In this document: piece after piece, positions 8,458 through 17,240 of the stretch
Layout of the letters: the number at the start of each line of letters is the position of its first letter
Position numbering within the stretch: the first letter of the stretch is position 1
Origin: Clostridia bacterium
GTDB taxonomy: Bacteria > Bacillota > Clostridia > Oscillospirales > UBA644
Direction: 5' to 3'
NCBI GenBank assembly: GCA_014872655.1
Contig: WHHJ01000019.1
Coordinates: 1 to 31,406, forward strand
DNA: 31,406 bases
Program-made: the position numbers and the translations under genes
Notes under the pieces: generated by a model
Seen by the model: the letters and a program-made list of their open reading frames with translations, nothing else
What the model was told of the DNA's origin: nothing
Database searches by the model: none

Positions 8458-9155
8458 CTATACACCTGTTTTTTCCATAAAATCATTTTTTAAAGTTTGA
8501 AAATTTGCCTGTTTGCTGATCTGCTGCATCTTCAAGTCAATTTTATGAATGCCTTCCGCGCACGATTTTAAAGCTTCCTCTATTTGAGGCGTAAATGGAT
8601 TCCCCTCTTTTTTATATCGTACTTTATGCTCAATGCTGGCCCAAAAATCCATGGCAATCGTCCGAAACTGAACCTCAACCTGCATCTTCTTTTTTTCGTC
8701 GGCAAAAAATACGGGAACTTCTAAAATTAAATGTAGACTTCTATACCCATTTTGTTTTGGAAATCGAATATAATCTTTTTTTCTATTAATCGGATATCAT
8801 CCTGAGCACAAATCTTATCTGCAAGTAAATAAATATCTTCCGGAAACGCACAAATTACTCGAATGCCTGCAACATCATGAATATATTTTTCAATATTCTC
8901 AACACAAACAACTTGTCCTTTTCTTTTTAATTTTTCTATAATACTAACCGGTTGTTTTAACCTGCAGCAGACAGACTGAATAGGATTTCGATCTCCATCT
9001 AAAGATAGTTCTGTATTTAAAACTTCAAATTTTGTTTGTATCTCCAACATTGCACATCTATATTGCATCATTAACTTTGTAAACGGACGAGCGGACTCGA
9101 TAAAATCATCTGTATGTTCACTGCCCAACAACTCCTCAAAAGTTGCCGTATTCAT
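8458..9155 (-). pseudogene. Small alarmone synthetase (RelQ/YjbM-like), frameshifted
   Basis: A GTP pyrophosphokinase of the small RelA/SpoT-synthetase class that makes (p)ppGpp from ATP and GTP/GDP in the stringent response. The first frame (9155-8727) carries VAGIRVICAF and the start of the synthetase fold; the second (to 8458) carries the VEVQFRTIAMDFWASIEHKVRYKK segment. Restoring one A in the A7 run (forward T7, 8776-8782) joins them as RLIEKKDYIRFPKQNGYRSLHL, exactly the family's substrate-binding region, so a 1-bp deletion (A8 to A7) is inferred. The start at 9155 has AGGGG 8 bp upstream; an ATG at 9179 lacks a site. As written, the product lacks the GYRSLH and EVQFRT motifs and would be inactive. 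It forms a two-gene unit with the antiporter, which is also frameshifted. Confidence 0.82.
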
Positions 9156-9403
9156 GACCTTTTCCCCTTTCTCTATCATGCCATGTAATCCAATATCAAA
9201 AAATTTTGACAGTTTCTGTTCCTTGCCTTTCGGTAATCTATTTATCTAGACAATCCAAATCCTTCCAAATACATCGTTCATTCCGCCAGCAAATACGCTT
9301 TAATTTTCAGCACAACCCTAATTTCCCAAAAGCTATCTCATATTTTCTATAGCGTGGCTTACCTTTCTGTCATCTAGTTTTAAAATCTGGTTCCGGCAAA
9401 ACC

Positions 9404-11767
9404 TTATTTTAATGTCACGATGGTCACGCCATCTTCCCCTTCGCCAAAAACACCTAACCGAAAAGAATCTACCATCTTGCAGCGCTTTAGTTTCTGCCGA
9501 ACAGCGGCACGCAGAGCACCGGTTCCCTTTCCGTGTATAATACTAACCGTATGCAGTCCGGACAGGGCACAATTATTTAGGAACTCATCCACTGCCAGTT
9601 CGGCATCCATCACCGTCATGCCGCGTAAATCCAACTCCGTCTGCACTTGTCGTTCCGAGGCACGCTGCATTTGCAGGGTTGTAGTAGACTGAACCGGTTT
9701 TCGCGGCTTACGATCCGGCTCTAAATCCTCGATCGAGACCTTCAACTTTGCGCTGCCTACAGCAACCGAAACTTTTCCATTTTTGTCCGCAGGGGCCAAA
9801 ACAGTTGCCTGTTTGCCACCCAAACTGAAAATTCGAACAGGATCTCCCTCTTTCAGCGGCTGCGTAATCGCTTCTTTAGTCCGTTTCGGAACAACGGTAT
9901 TCTCTTCTTCCAACCGATCCAACTTTTCTTCAATCACTGCACGACTGGCATCGATACGTGCTTTAAAATCCGCACGTTCCCGTTCCCGGCGCAAATCGTC
10001 TAACTGCTTGGTTACAGCTTTGGCTTCGCGCCGAGCACGTTCTACAATTTCCAGCGCTTTTTGTTTGGCCTGATTCAGCTGCTGCTCGGCTTGCTGCGTA
10101 TTGCGCTCCAATGCCTCTTGTGCGCGCCGCAGTTCCTGCTGTGCTTGCAGACGTAACTGCTCGGCCATTTCGGTTTGATGCTGCACGGTTTTACGGTTGA
10201 TCTCCAAATCCGCCAAAACATGTTCGACTTTTACGCTTTCACTGTCCAGCCGTTTGCGGGCATTATCAATAATGACCTCATCCAATCCAAGCCGGCGCGC
10301 AATGGCAAAGGCGTTCGATTTACCAGGAATTCCGATCATCAGTTTATAGGTGGGCTTTAATGTTGCCACATCAAACTCACAAGAAGCATTTTCTACATAC
10401 GGTGTCTGCACCGCATACAATTTCAGCTCTGCATAATGCGTGGTACACATCACTTTTGCGCCTCGAGACAATAAACTCTCGATAATCGCAACAGCCAGTG
10501 CTGCGCCCTCTGTCGGATCTGTTCCGGAACCCAGCTCATCCAATAATACTAAACTATTCTCATCCGTCTTCGACAGAATGTCTACAATATTAGACATGTG
10601 CGCCGAAAAGGTGGACAAAGACTGCTCGATACTCTGCTCGTCACCGATATCGGCAAAAACATGATCAAAATAAGCCACTTGCGGCTGCGGCTGGGTGGGG
10701 ACAAACAGTCCGGAAGCCGCCATTAAGCAAAGTAGCCCCGTCGTTTTTAATGAAACGGTCTTTCCCCCCGTATTGGGCCCCGTCACAATCAACGCCGAAT
10801 AAGTATCACCCAACTCCAAATCGATCGGAACACAAACCTCGCGCCCGATCAGTGGATGCCGAGCGCCTTTGACCCGAATCACGCCATCCTCGCGCAAAAC
10901 CGGACAAACGGCACGCAAATGCTGTGCATAACGTGCCTTGGCAAAACAAAAATCAAAAAAACGCTCCGTCTCAAAATCTGCGGCAATCGCGTCGCCGTAT
11001 TCCCCTACAAGCGCAGAAAGCTGCGCTAAAATCCGCTCAATCTCCGCATGTTCCTGCGACTGTAAGACGTTTAAATCATTATTGGCATTGACCACCTGCA
11101 TCGGTTCGATAAACAACGTCGCACCACTGGAAGACGTATCGTGCACCAACCCATTAATGTCCGCACGATGTTCCGCTTTGACCGGAATGACATACCGCCC
11201 GTTTCGAATCGTGACAATGGACTCCTGCAAAGATTTTTGATGCGTCCGCAAAATCCCGTCCAGGGTCGATTTAATGCGTGCTTTAGCCGCCTGCTGTTTA
11301 CGCCGAATCTGTGCTAATTCCGTAGATGCCGCATCGGCAACCTCTTCTTCCGACAAAAACGACGATGACAATTTATCTGCCAAAAATCGATTAGCTGTCA
11401 GCGAGGTTCTCGCAGACTCAAAGCAGGTATCCTCCGGCTGTAAATGCTCCTCTAAAAAAGTAATCAGGCGCTCCGCGGCTTTCAAAACCTCGGCCGCCTG
11501 CAACAATTCCTTGATCGAAAGTACAGCTCCGTTGCTTGCACGGCGGCAAGCACCCGTTACATCGGATACGGCGGACAATGACGGAACGCCAAATCGCAGC
11601 AACAGCCGATCAGCACAGTCTGTTTGTGCCAACGCCTCCCGAGCCTGCTCCGCCGTTGACAACGGGCGCAACTGCAAACAAAACTGTCTGCCGCACTCAG
11701 ACACTGCATGCTCCGAAAGGGCATGCAGCACTTTATCATATTCTAATGCAATCAGTTCTTTTTCCAT
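9404..11767 (-). CDS. mutS2: Endonuclease/ribosome-rescue ATPase MutS2
   Basis: A 787-residue MutS2 (RqcU) protein. In Firmicutes it acts on branched DNA and, as shown in Bacillus, on collided ribosomes. Order of parts: MutS core and lever domains (1-300), ATPase with Walker A GPNTGGKT (about residue 330) and Walker B LVLLDELGSGTDP, a long charged coiled coil (about 510-620, rich in Q, E, R), a KOW-like linker (EGDPVRIFSLGGKQATV), and a C-terminal Smr nuclease domain with ELDLRGMTV and HGKGTGALR. Length is normal. The ATG at 11767 is preceded by AAAGGATGA, which overlaps the recO stop, so it is translationally tied to recO. It is the last gene of the yqfC-to-mutS2 block. I see no clear terminator in the 250 bp after it. 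Confidence 0.96.
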   Translation of the reverse strand: MEKELIALEYDKVLHALSEHAVSECGRQFCLQLRPLSTAEQAREALAQTDCADRLLLRFGVPSLSAVSDVTGACRRASNGAVLSIKELLQAAEVLKAAERLITFLEEHLQPEDTCFESARTSLTANRFLADKLSSSFLSEEEVADAASTELAQIRRKQQAAKARIKSTLDGILRTHQKSLQESIVTIRNGRYVIPVKAEHRADINGLVHDTSSSGATLFIEPMQVVNANNDLNVLQSQEHAEIERILAQLSALVGEYGDAIAADFETERFFDFCFAKARYAQHLRAVCPVLREDGVIRVKGARHPLIGREVCVPIDLELGDTYSALIVTGPNTGGKTVSLKTTGLLCLMAASGLFVPTQPQPQVAYFDHVFADIGDEQSIEQSLSTFSAHMSNIVDILSKTDENSLVLLDELGSGTDPTEGAALAVAIIESLLSRGAKVMCTTHYAELKLYAVQTPYVENASCEFDVATLKPTYKLMIGIPGKSNAFAIARRLGLDEVIIDNARKRLDSESVKVEHVLADLEINRKTVQHQTEMAEQLRLQAQQELRRAQEALERNTQQAEQQLNQAKQKALEIVERARREAKAVTKQLDDLRRERERADFKARIDASRAVIEEKLDRLEEENTVVPKRTKEAITQPLKEGDPVRIFSLGGKQATVLAPADKNGKVSVAVGSAKLKVSIEDLEPDRKPRKPVQSTTTLQMQRASERQVQTELDLRGMTVMDAELAVDEFLNNCALSGLHTVSIIHGKGTGALRAAVRQKLKRCKMVDSFRLGVFGEGEDGVTIVTLK

Positions 11768-11770
11768 TTT

Positions 11771-12553
11771 TCATCCTTTTCTGTTTGGATCCGCATCTGA
11801 ATTCGTCCCCGTCTGGGGCAACACGGACCTCTCAAGTTCTGTAAACTGTTGGTAATATTTCAAGCTGGCAAAGTCATATTCCAAATGATACCGAATATTT
11901 TCCTGCGCCAATCGGCTCAGGTACGCCAGCGCTTCCGGATTCATACGAAAAGCATACATTCGTCTGCCCGAGGCCGTTAACACATGTTCAATTGCGGCGA
12001 CTACCGCGGCAGAGACCCGATATCCGCTTCCGCCCGCGCACCGTTCACATAACAACCCGTTTGCAAATTGCCAAAAGACAGCATCCTGCCCGCAAACACA
12101 ACATGTTCCGCCCACGGGGGCAAAGCCCTCCAAAAGCGCATACCGCAGTTCAAAAACAATCTTAATCACCGTCGGATCTGTTTTTTTCTCCGCCAACAAG
12201 GAAAGCGAATTCAGCAGCAGCCGCAGCATGGCCGCGTTCCCGCGTCCGCCTGCCGCAAAAGCGGCAACATCGCATAAATACTGCGCCAATGCCAAGCAGA
12301 CAATATCTTCTCGCAGCCCGTAAAAGGCCTCGCAAACTTCCGCGCCGTCTACGACGGCGAGACCTTTCCCGCAAAATAAGTCAAACTCCGAGTAGACAAA
12401 CGGCTGAGTGTACAAAACGGTTTTTTTAGACCGTCGAACGCCGCGGCACAATACATTCATTTTACCCTGCTCACTGGTCAGAATCGTCAGCAGCAGGTCA
12501 TTCTCCTTAAACGGGGCCGATTTTAAAACCAGCCCCCGTATCGTCTTATTCAT
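11771..12553 (-). CDS. recO: DNA repair protein RecO
   Basis: A 260-residue recombination mediator that loads RecA on SSB-coated single strands with RecR/RecF. It has the N-terminal OB fold (RGLVLKSAPFKENDLLLTILTSEQGKMNVL..GVRR cut into its typical strands), then an all-helical domain with a four-Cys zinc site (CCVCGQDA...LLCERCAGG). The ATG at 12553 lies inside the era 3' end, overlapping it by 8 nt, and the era stop is 3 bp downstream of that ATG, so it is likely re-initiated by ribosomes finishing era; the local binding site is weak. An in-frame extension to 12616 would lie entirely within era and is not supported. Confidence 0.93.
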   Translation of the reverse strand: MNKTIRGLVLKSAPFKENDLLLTILTSEQGKMNVLCRGVRRSKKTVLYTQPFVYSEFDLFCGKGLAVVDGAEVCEAFYGLREDIVCLALAQYLCDVAAFAAGGRGNAAMLRLLLNSLSLLAEKKTDPTVIKIVFELRYALLEGFAPVGGTCCVCGQDAVFWQFANGLLCERCAGGSGYRVSAAVVAAIEHVLTASGRRMYAFRMNPEALAYLSRLAQENIRYHLEYDFASLKYYQQFTELERSVLPQTGTNSDADPNRKG

Positions 12554-13442
12554 CGTACAAATGCAGTTCTGCAATCGCTTTTTCGCTGTCGCGCCAGTCT
12601 TCTTTGACTTTGACAAAACATTCCAGGTACACTTTTGTACCGACTAATTGCTCTAAATCTTCCCGGGCCTGTTCTGCCATTTTTTTCAGCATGGAGCCCT
12701 GCTTTCCGATCAACATACCTTTATGCGCGGCACGTTCACAGATAATCGCCACCGAAATATCGGTTACCGGCTTTCCGGAAGAAGACGTCCGCTCGGCAAA
12801 CTTCTCGACCTCAACGGCAACCCCGTGCGGAACTTCGTCCCGCATATTGCGCAGAATCTTTTCACGCACAATTTCAGCCGCCATCTGACGCACTGTTTGG
12901 TCTGTAGCAATGTCGTCCGGATAATACGCAGACGGGCTCTCGCTTGCCAATGGCATCAACTCGTCCAACACAATCTGAACACCGTCTTGGCGCAGCGCGC
13001 TGACAGGAACAACCGCTGTAAAATCATACAATTCCGCATACGCCGCAATCGTCTGAGCAACCCGGCTTTTGGCGACCTGGTCAATTTTATTGATGACTAA
13101 AATCACCGGTACATCCATTTGCTGCAATCGCTGTAAAAGTTGCTTTTCCGTCCCGCCGGCCGGCCGGGGCTCCACCACCAACAGAACCGCGTCCACATCC
13201 TCCATCGCTTCCTGCGTTTGACGCACCATATGCTGCCCCAACCGATTTTTCGGAGTATGTAAGCCGGGCGTATCCACAAAAACAAGCTGCACGTCTTTAT
13301 CATTATAAATCCCGATAATTTTAGAGCGCGTAGTCTGAGGTTTAGACGAAACAATCGCCACTTTTTCCCCGATCATTGCATTCAGCAACGTCGATTTTCC
13401 GACATTAGCACGCCCTATAATCGAAATAAACCCTGTTTTCAT
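12546..13442 (-). CDS. era: GTPase Era
   Basis: A 298-residue essential GTPase that binds the 3' end of 16S rRNA and checks 30S maturation. G1 is GRANVGKST (residues 10-18), switch I holds SSKPQTTR, G3 is DTPGLHTP, G4 is NKID near 120, G5 is VSAL. The C-terminal KH domain has HKGMLIGKQGSMLK, where GKQG is the RNA-contacting loop. It overlaps dgkA by 4 nt (ATGA) upstream and recO by 8 nt downstream, the tight packing usual for this block. All motifs are intact. Confidence 0.97.
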   Translation of the reverse strand: MKTGFISIIGRANVGKSTLLNAMIGEKVAIVSSKPQTTRSKIIGIYNDKDVQLVFVDTPGLHTPKNRLGQHMVRQTQEAMEDVDAVLLVVEPRPAGGTEKQLLQRLQQMDVPVILVINKIDQVAKSRVAQTIAAYAELYDFTAVVPVSALRQDGVQIVLDELMPLASESPSAYYPDDIATDQTVRQMAAEIVREKILRNMRDEVPHGVAVEVEKFAERTSSSGKPVTDISVAIICERAAHKGMLIGKQGSMLKKMAEQAREDLEQLVGTKVYLECFVKVKEDWRDSEKAIAELHLYDE

Positions 13443-13930
13443 AGATATTCATCCTCCTCGGCCTTGTTCCATTTTTTTCTTCCCACAATAAACAAGATAC
13501 ACGGAATCACCGGAACTGCAAAAACACAGATCCATCCCGGAGACACAATCAAAGTCTGCCACGCAGCCACTAACTTGTCCATATAACAAAACAGACTGAC
13601 CGCTACCCCAATCGCCCCCACGGCAGCCAGCAAAACGCCGCCCGCAGCCGCGTCCTTGGCAAAGCGGCCAAACTTGGTATGCCGCTGCGACTTCATATCC
13701 ACAACGGCCTCTACCACGGTATTCACCGTTTCCAACGCCAGTACCAAAAAAATCGTCACAAATAAAACGGCGTACCCGGTCCGCTCCAAATCATACAAAA
13801 CGGCAAATGCCGTCACATAATACGTCGCACATAAATGGCACCGAAAATGCCGCTCACGCCGAACCATGCCCCATAATCCGCGCAGCGCATATCCAAACCC
13901 GCGCAAAAATGGTTTTTTCTCTTTCAACAT
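13439..13930 (-). CDS. dgkA: Undecaprenol/diacylglycerol kinase, DgkA family
   Basis: A 163-residue small membrane kinase. In Gram-positive bacteria this family phosphorylates undecaprenol to recycle the cell wall lipid carrier. The family core is complete: an amphipathic N terminus (FGYALRGLWGMVRRERHFRCHL), ETVNTVVEAVVD with the catalytic/metal Glu, and HTKFGRFAKDAAAGGVLLAA with the nucleotide-binding Lys-Asp. It is longer than the usual 120-130 residues because of a fourth hydrophobic helix (about 130-152, PGWICVFAVPVIPCILFIV) and an acidic tail. AGGGAG precedes the ATG. A 205-bp gap separates it from ybeY; in related operons cdd often sits between dgkA and era, but here dgkA overlaps era directly. 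Confidence 0.93.
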   Translation of the reverse strand: MLKEKKPFLRGFGYALRGLWGMVRRERHFRCHLCATYYVTAFAVLYDLERTGYAVLFVTIFLVLALETVNTVVEAVVDMKSQRHTKFGRFAKDAAAGGVLLAAVGAIGVAVSLFCYMDKLVAAWQTLIVSPGWICVFAVPVIPCILFIVGRKKWNKAEEDEYL

Positions 13931-14135
13931 CCTGTTTCTCCCTATCTTTTTTCGGCTGCCGATAGCTTAGCTACAAATCATACGAGGTTCAGCCGCACAT
14001 AATATGGCCTGTATACCAACGCCCCGCCACAACAGGCGCCTTATAGCTTTGTGTCGCATCTTACGGCTGTATATCATATACCCATTCGGCTACATATCGC
14101 ACACAATCCTATAGGCTGCGTACAATACAAACCGT

Positions 14136-14624
14136 TCAATCCCGCATAATGCCTAAGCCGGTCAATACGGCTTCCTGTTTTGCAAACATTTGTTCCTCTT
14201 CTTGCGGCTCCATATGATCATAACCTAACAAATGCAAAACGGAGTGGGCCGTTAAGAATGCGATCTCGCGCTCATAAGAATGCCCATACTGCCGGCTCTG
14301 CCGCTGTGCACGCTCTAAAGAAATCGCCATATCTCCTAAATAATACCGTCCGGACAGCGCCAAATCCTCTTTTTCGTCATCTCCGGAAGGAAAACTCAGC
14401 ACGTCCGTCGCTTTGGAAATCCCGCGCAATTTGCGATTTAAATATCGGATCTGGTTATTGTTTACCAGTTTAATCGTCAGCTCACACGGAATCTGCACGC
14501 CCTCACTGTCTAATACCGCCCGAACCACACGCCGAAGCAAAGCCTGACAACGTGCTGATACCGGCAGCTTGTCCTGTGCGTTGATAATATGAATTTGATG
14601 GGTCTTTGCACTTATCTTTTCCAT
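14136..14624 (-). CDS. ybeY: Endoribonuclease YbeY
   Basis: A 162-residue zinc endoribonuclease for 16S rRNA 3' maturation and ribosome quality control. The zinc motif HSVLHLLGYDH (H-x3-H-x5-H) is present at about 130-140, preceded by the ATDVLSFPSGD and YYLGDMAISLERA segments. The start at 14624 lies 13 nt inside the phoH 3' end with GGGGAG upstream, so it is coupled to phoH. In many Firmicutes yqfF (pgpH, a c-di-AMP phosphodiesterase) lies between phoH and ybeY; it is absent here without trace. Confidence 0.95.
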   Translation of the reverse strand: MEKISAKTHQIHIINAQDKLPVSARCQALLRRVVRAVLDSEGVQIPCELTIKLVNNNQIRYLNRKLRGISKATDVLSFPSGDDEKEDLALSGRYYLGDMAISLERAQRQSRQYGHSYEREIAFLTAHSVLHLLGYDHMEPQEEEQMFAKQEAVLTGLGIMRD

Positions 14625-15631
14625 TTCATCCGCTCCCCAATCTGCACTTTATGCCCTGAAAGACTCTCTTTGGCCGCAGCCTGCTGTGTGTCAAACCGCT
14701 CGTAAGCCTGAATAATCTGCTGAACCAGACGATGCCGAACCACGTCCCGCGCAGAAAGCCGAAAAATACCGATATCTTCAATCCCGTCTAAAATCCGCAT
14801 GGCCTGTTTAAGACCGCTCTTGCGCGATGCCGGCAGGTCAATTTGCGTAATATCGCCGGTAATAACAATCTTAGACCGAAATCCCAACCGTGTTAAAAAC
14901 ATTTTCATCTGTTCGCAAGTGGTGTTTTGTGCTTCATCTAAAATAATAAAAGAGTCATCCAACGTACGTCCCCGCATATAGGCCAAAGGAGCGACCTCGA
15001 TCACGCCTTTTTCCACATACCGCTGATAGGTTTCCGGTCCCAGCATATCAAATAATGCATCATACAGCGGCCGAAGATATGGATCTACTTTATTTTGCAG
15101 ATCTCCGGGCAAAAAGCCAAGATTTTCACCCGCTTCCACCGCCGGACGCGTCAAAATAATCCTTGAGACCTGTTTGTTACGCAGCGCCGTCACTGCCATC
15201 GCAACAGCAAGGTACGTTTTTCCTGTTCCCGCCGGGCCAATTCCCAACGTTACGGTATGGGTGGCAATGGTTTGTACATATTCCTTTTGCCCTAACGTTT
15301 TGGGCTTGATCGGTTTACCTTTGGCCGTAATACAAATGCAATCCCCGCCAAAAGCCGCCAATTCATCGCCCGCACCTTCTGCAACCATATGCATAAAATA
15401 CGTCACGTTTTGCGGCGTAATGTTTTCCCCTTTCATGCCCAGTCCAATCAGAAGATTGAGAACACGGGCCGCTTGTTCAACCGACTCATCGTCACCGCTG
15501 ATTTTCAGCTCTTCCCCGCGGTTAACCACAGTTACGCCATATTCGTTTTCCAATAATTTCATGTTCTCGTCCAAGCTGCCGAAGATATTCCGCAACAGCT
15601 CTTCACTTTCCACTTCGATAATCCGTTCCAT
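14612..15631 (-). CDS. phoH: PhoH-family ATPase
   Basis: A 339-residue PhoH-like protein (YqfE/PhoL type), an ATPase or RNA helicase-like enzyme usually encoded with ybeY and thought to act in RNA metabolism. A KH-like N-terminal part (1-100) is followed by the P-loop GPAGTGKTYLA, the TRPAVEAGENLGFLPG segment, Walker B FIILDEAQNT and the ITGDITQIDLP motif. The start is ATG 15631, whose A overlaps the last base of the yqfD stop (TGATG), with AGGAAGG upstream. The TTG one codon earlier is a less likely start. Confidence 0.94.
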   Translation of the reverse strand: MERIIEVESEELLRNIFGSLDENMKLLENEYGVTVVNRGEELKISGDDESVEQAARVLNLLIGLGMKGENITPQNVTYFMHMVAEGAGDELAAFGGDCICITAKGKPIKPKTLGQKEYVQTIATHTVTLGIGPAGTGKTYLAVAMAVTALRNKQVSRIILTRPAVEAGENLGFLPGDLQNKVDPYLRPLYDALFDMLGPETYQRYVEKGVIEVAPLAYMRGRTLDDSFIILDEAQNTTCEQMKMFLTRLGFRSKIVITGDITQIDLPASRKSGLKQAMRILDGIEDIGIFRLSARDVVRHRLVQQIIQAYERFDTQQAAAKESLSGHKVQIGERMKWKR

Positions 15632-16824
15632 CAATTTCCTTCCTCGTAAATCTGTATTGGCAATGCAATGTCTTCAATCACGGTATAGGCGTATTCACAG
15701 AAGACGCCCTCTGCGCTGTACGTTACAGTTTCGTCCCGTTTCTCCACTGTCATATTTTTAATTTGCATCTGTTCTTGTTGCTGTAGTTGTTGGCGCGCAT
15801 AGGCCAACGCCTCTTCTTTGCCTCGAATAAAGTTCTTTTCCTGTGTTTGAGAATACGTAACGGTTCCAAAACTAATCGGAAAAACAACCTCTTCGCCGAT
15901 CGTCACATCGGTTTTAGTCTCGCTGGTCTCATAAGTCTCATAAGGACTTTGCGGCGAAAATGACAAGTCAAACCGATGCCCAAACAACGTCAAATATGCA
16001 TGGCTACTGGTCTGTCCGGTGGGGACAGATTGAACTTGTTCATACGGAACAAATACATTGATTTTTTTCAGCACGCGAGCCTGTACCTTTGCATTGGCAT
16101 GCACGAGCCGATATCCGATCCGCTTGCTGTCAAAAATGCCGCCAACCAGCAACTGTCCTTTTTGTACAACGTCGTTCTTCTTTACATACGGAACCCCTTG
16201 ATACGTCTCAATATTAACAATTTGTCCGTCTGTCTGAGCCACCAAATTACATGGATCCGTCCCCAGCAATTCCGGCTGCGGCACGCTGTGACGAACTTCC
16301 ACTTCAGCTTTGGAGCCCAATACGTTGATGGTAATGTAAGCGACGTCTTCCATCTGACGCATAACTTCCCGTTTTAATTCCTGAAAATCCTGTAAAAAGA
16401 CCGGAGCCCCTACATGAAACCCGTTTTCTTCTAAAATCTGCGCAACCAATGTTTGATCTTCGTAATCATCCAGTCCTGTGATTTCAATCGACCAGATAAA
16501 CGAAGACATCACAAACAGCAGCACCACAAACACAATCAAACCCGCTAAAAAACCGTACCGATACCGGTATCGTTTTAAAATTTTAGGAACGCCTTTCTGT
16601 TCTAAAATTTTGATTTCCGTCGCACTGTCGGCACAGGCCTGCTGTACGGTCTTATAGTCCACCATGCGACATTTTGCCCGGAGCGTACACCCATCCACGC
16701 GTTCAATCGCCCACACGCACAGATTGTCCCGCATCACCTTTGTTAAAAACCGTTCGCACTCTGCGCCGGTTACTTCAAACTCGATATATCCTAATACAAC
16801 ATTCACTAAATCAATAATCTTCAT
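15631..16824 (-). CDS. yqfD: Sporulation protein YqfD
   Basis: A 397-residue membrane protein of the YqfD family, needed for sporulation in Bacillus and expressed under sigma-E in the mother cell. The soluble N-terminal part (1-90) has the family's conserved pattern (GYIEFEVTGAECERFLTKV); one strong membrane helix lies near 97-120 (FLAGLIVFVVLLFVMSSFIW), followed by IEITGLD and a POTRA/FtsQ-like extracytoplasmic region (TLVAQILEENGFHVGAP, ITINVLGSKAEVEV) and a long beta-rich C-terminal part. ATG 16824 has GGAGG 7 bp upstream, overlapping the end of yqfC; in-frame codons up to 16872 have none. It is coupled to phoH through the TGATG overlap. Confidence 0.93.
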   Translation of the reverse strand: MKIIDLVNVVLGYIEFEVTGAECERFLTKVMRDNLCVWAIERVDGCTLRAKCRMVDYKTVQQACADSATEIKILEQKGVPKILKRYRYRYGFLAGLIVFVVLLFVMSSFIWSIEITGLDDYEDQTLVAQILEENGFHVGAPVFLQDFQELKREVMRQMEDVAYITINVLGSKAEVEVRHSVPQPELLGTDPCNLVAQTDGQIVNIETYQGVPYVKKNDVVQKGQLLVGGIFDSKRIGYRLVHANAKVQARVLKKINVFVPYEQVQSVPTGQTSSHAYLTLFGHRFDLSFSPQSPYETYETSETKTDVTIGEEVVFPISFGTVTYSQTQEKNFIRGKEEALAYARQQLQQQEQMQIKNMTVEKRDETVTYSAEGVFCEYAYTVIEDIALPIQIYEEGN

Positions 16825-16834
16825 CCCCGGCCTC

Positions 16835-17095
16835 CTAACAACAAAAGTCGAGACCGGAAATACAGCCTTCAATCATCACACATCGATCCGACATGCTCCG
16901 CAATTTCAGCCCGGTTCCGTTCATTCGAATATTATAACAACCCACATCCAATTTTACGGTTTCGGGCTCGTATTCCAAAATATTTCGACAGCCTTCTACG
17001 ATTGCCTGCCGATTTCCTCGGAACTCGATCTGCGGTCCTGGCGGAGGTAAAACCACACGCTTTTTTTTCTGCTTGCGCACCCGTATCTCTCCCAT
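16835..17095 (-). CDS. yqfC: YqfC/YabP-family sporulation protein
   Basis: An 86-residue protein of the YabP/YqfC family, a partner of YqfD made in the mother cell. After a basic start (MGEIRVRKQKKKR) the family fold is recognisable in IEFRGNRQAIVEGCRNILEYEPETV (given here only as its landmarks GNRQAIVEGC and VKLDVGCYNIRMNGTGLKL) and the C-terminal VMIEGCISGL. No strong GGAGG lies at the usual distance from ATG 17095. Upstream on the minus strand at 17124-17131 is CATACATA, which resembles the sigma-E -10 (CATACANT); I do not find a convincing -35 at the right distance, so this is only a suggestion. First gene of the housekeeping block. Confidence 0.88.
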   Translation of the reverse strand: MGEIRVRKQKKKRVVLPPPGPQIEFRGNRQAIVEGCRNILEYEPETVKLDVGCYNIRMNGTGLKLRSMSDRCVMIEGCISGLDFCC

Positions 17096-17240
17096 ACATA
17101 TAAACTCATTCTATCCTTATTTATATGTATGTCGATACCGTGTATGCCTATTTATGACGTTTTTTCACGCTTGTGCCCGTAAAGAATTCCCCTCTCTCGC
17201 CTTACAAAAGAGGATAGAATACTGTGTCTTTTGCAGAATC

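Noticed and set aside
8727..8790. Programmed frameshifting in the alarmone synthetase
   Set aside because: The A7 run could slip, but this family is not known to use recoding and no stimulatory stem or RBS-like element is seen; mutation or error is simpler.
11274..11855. A 193-codon plus-strand frame opposite mutS2 and recO
   Set aside because: It is antisense to two well-conserved genes, has low-complexity Ser/Ala/Asn composition and no ribosome site; a shadow of mutS2 codon bias.
13931..14135. Remnant of a lost gene (cdd or yqfF) between ybeY and dgkA
   Set aside because: No frame or phrase of either family is visible in the 205 bp; only loosely similar CGGCT...ATATC phrases occur.
17124..17160. 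Sigma-E promoter for yqfC-yqfD
   Set aside because: CATACATA resembles the -10, but the best -35 candidate is 18 bp away, more than sigma-E promoters normally allow; mentioned only within the yqfC entry.
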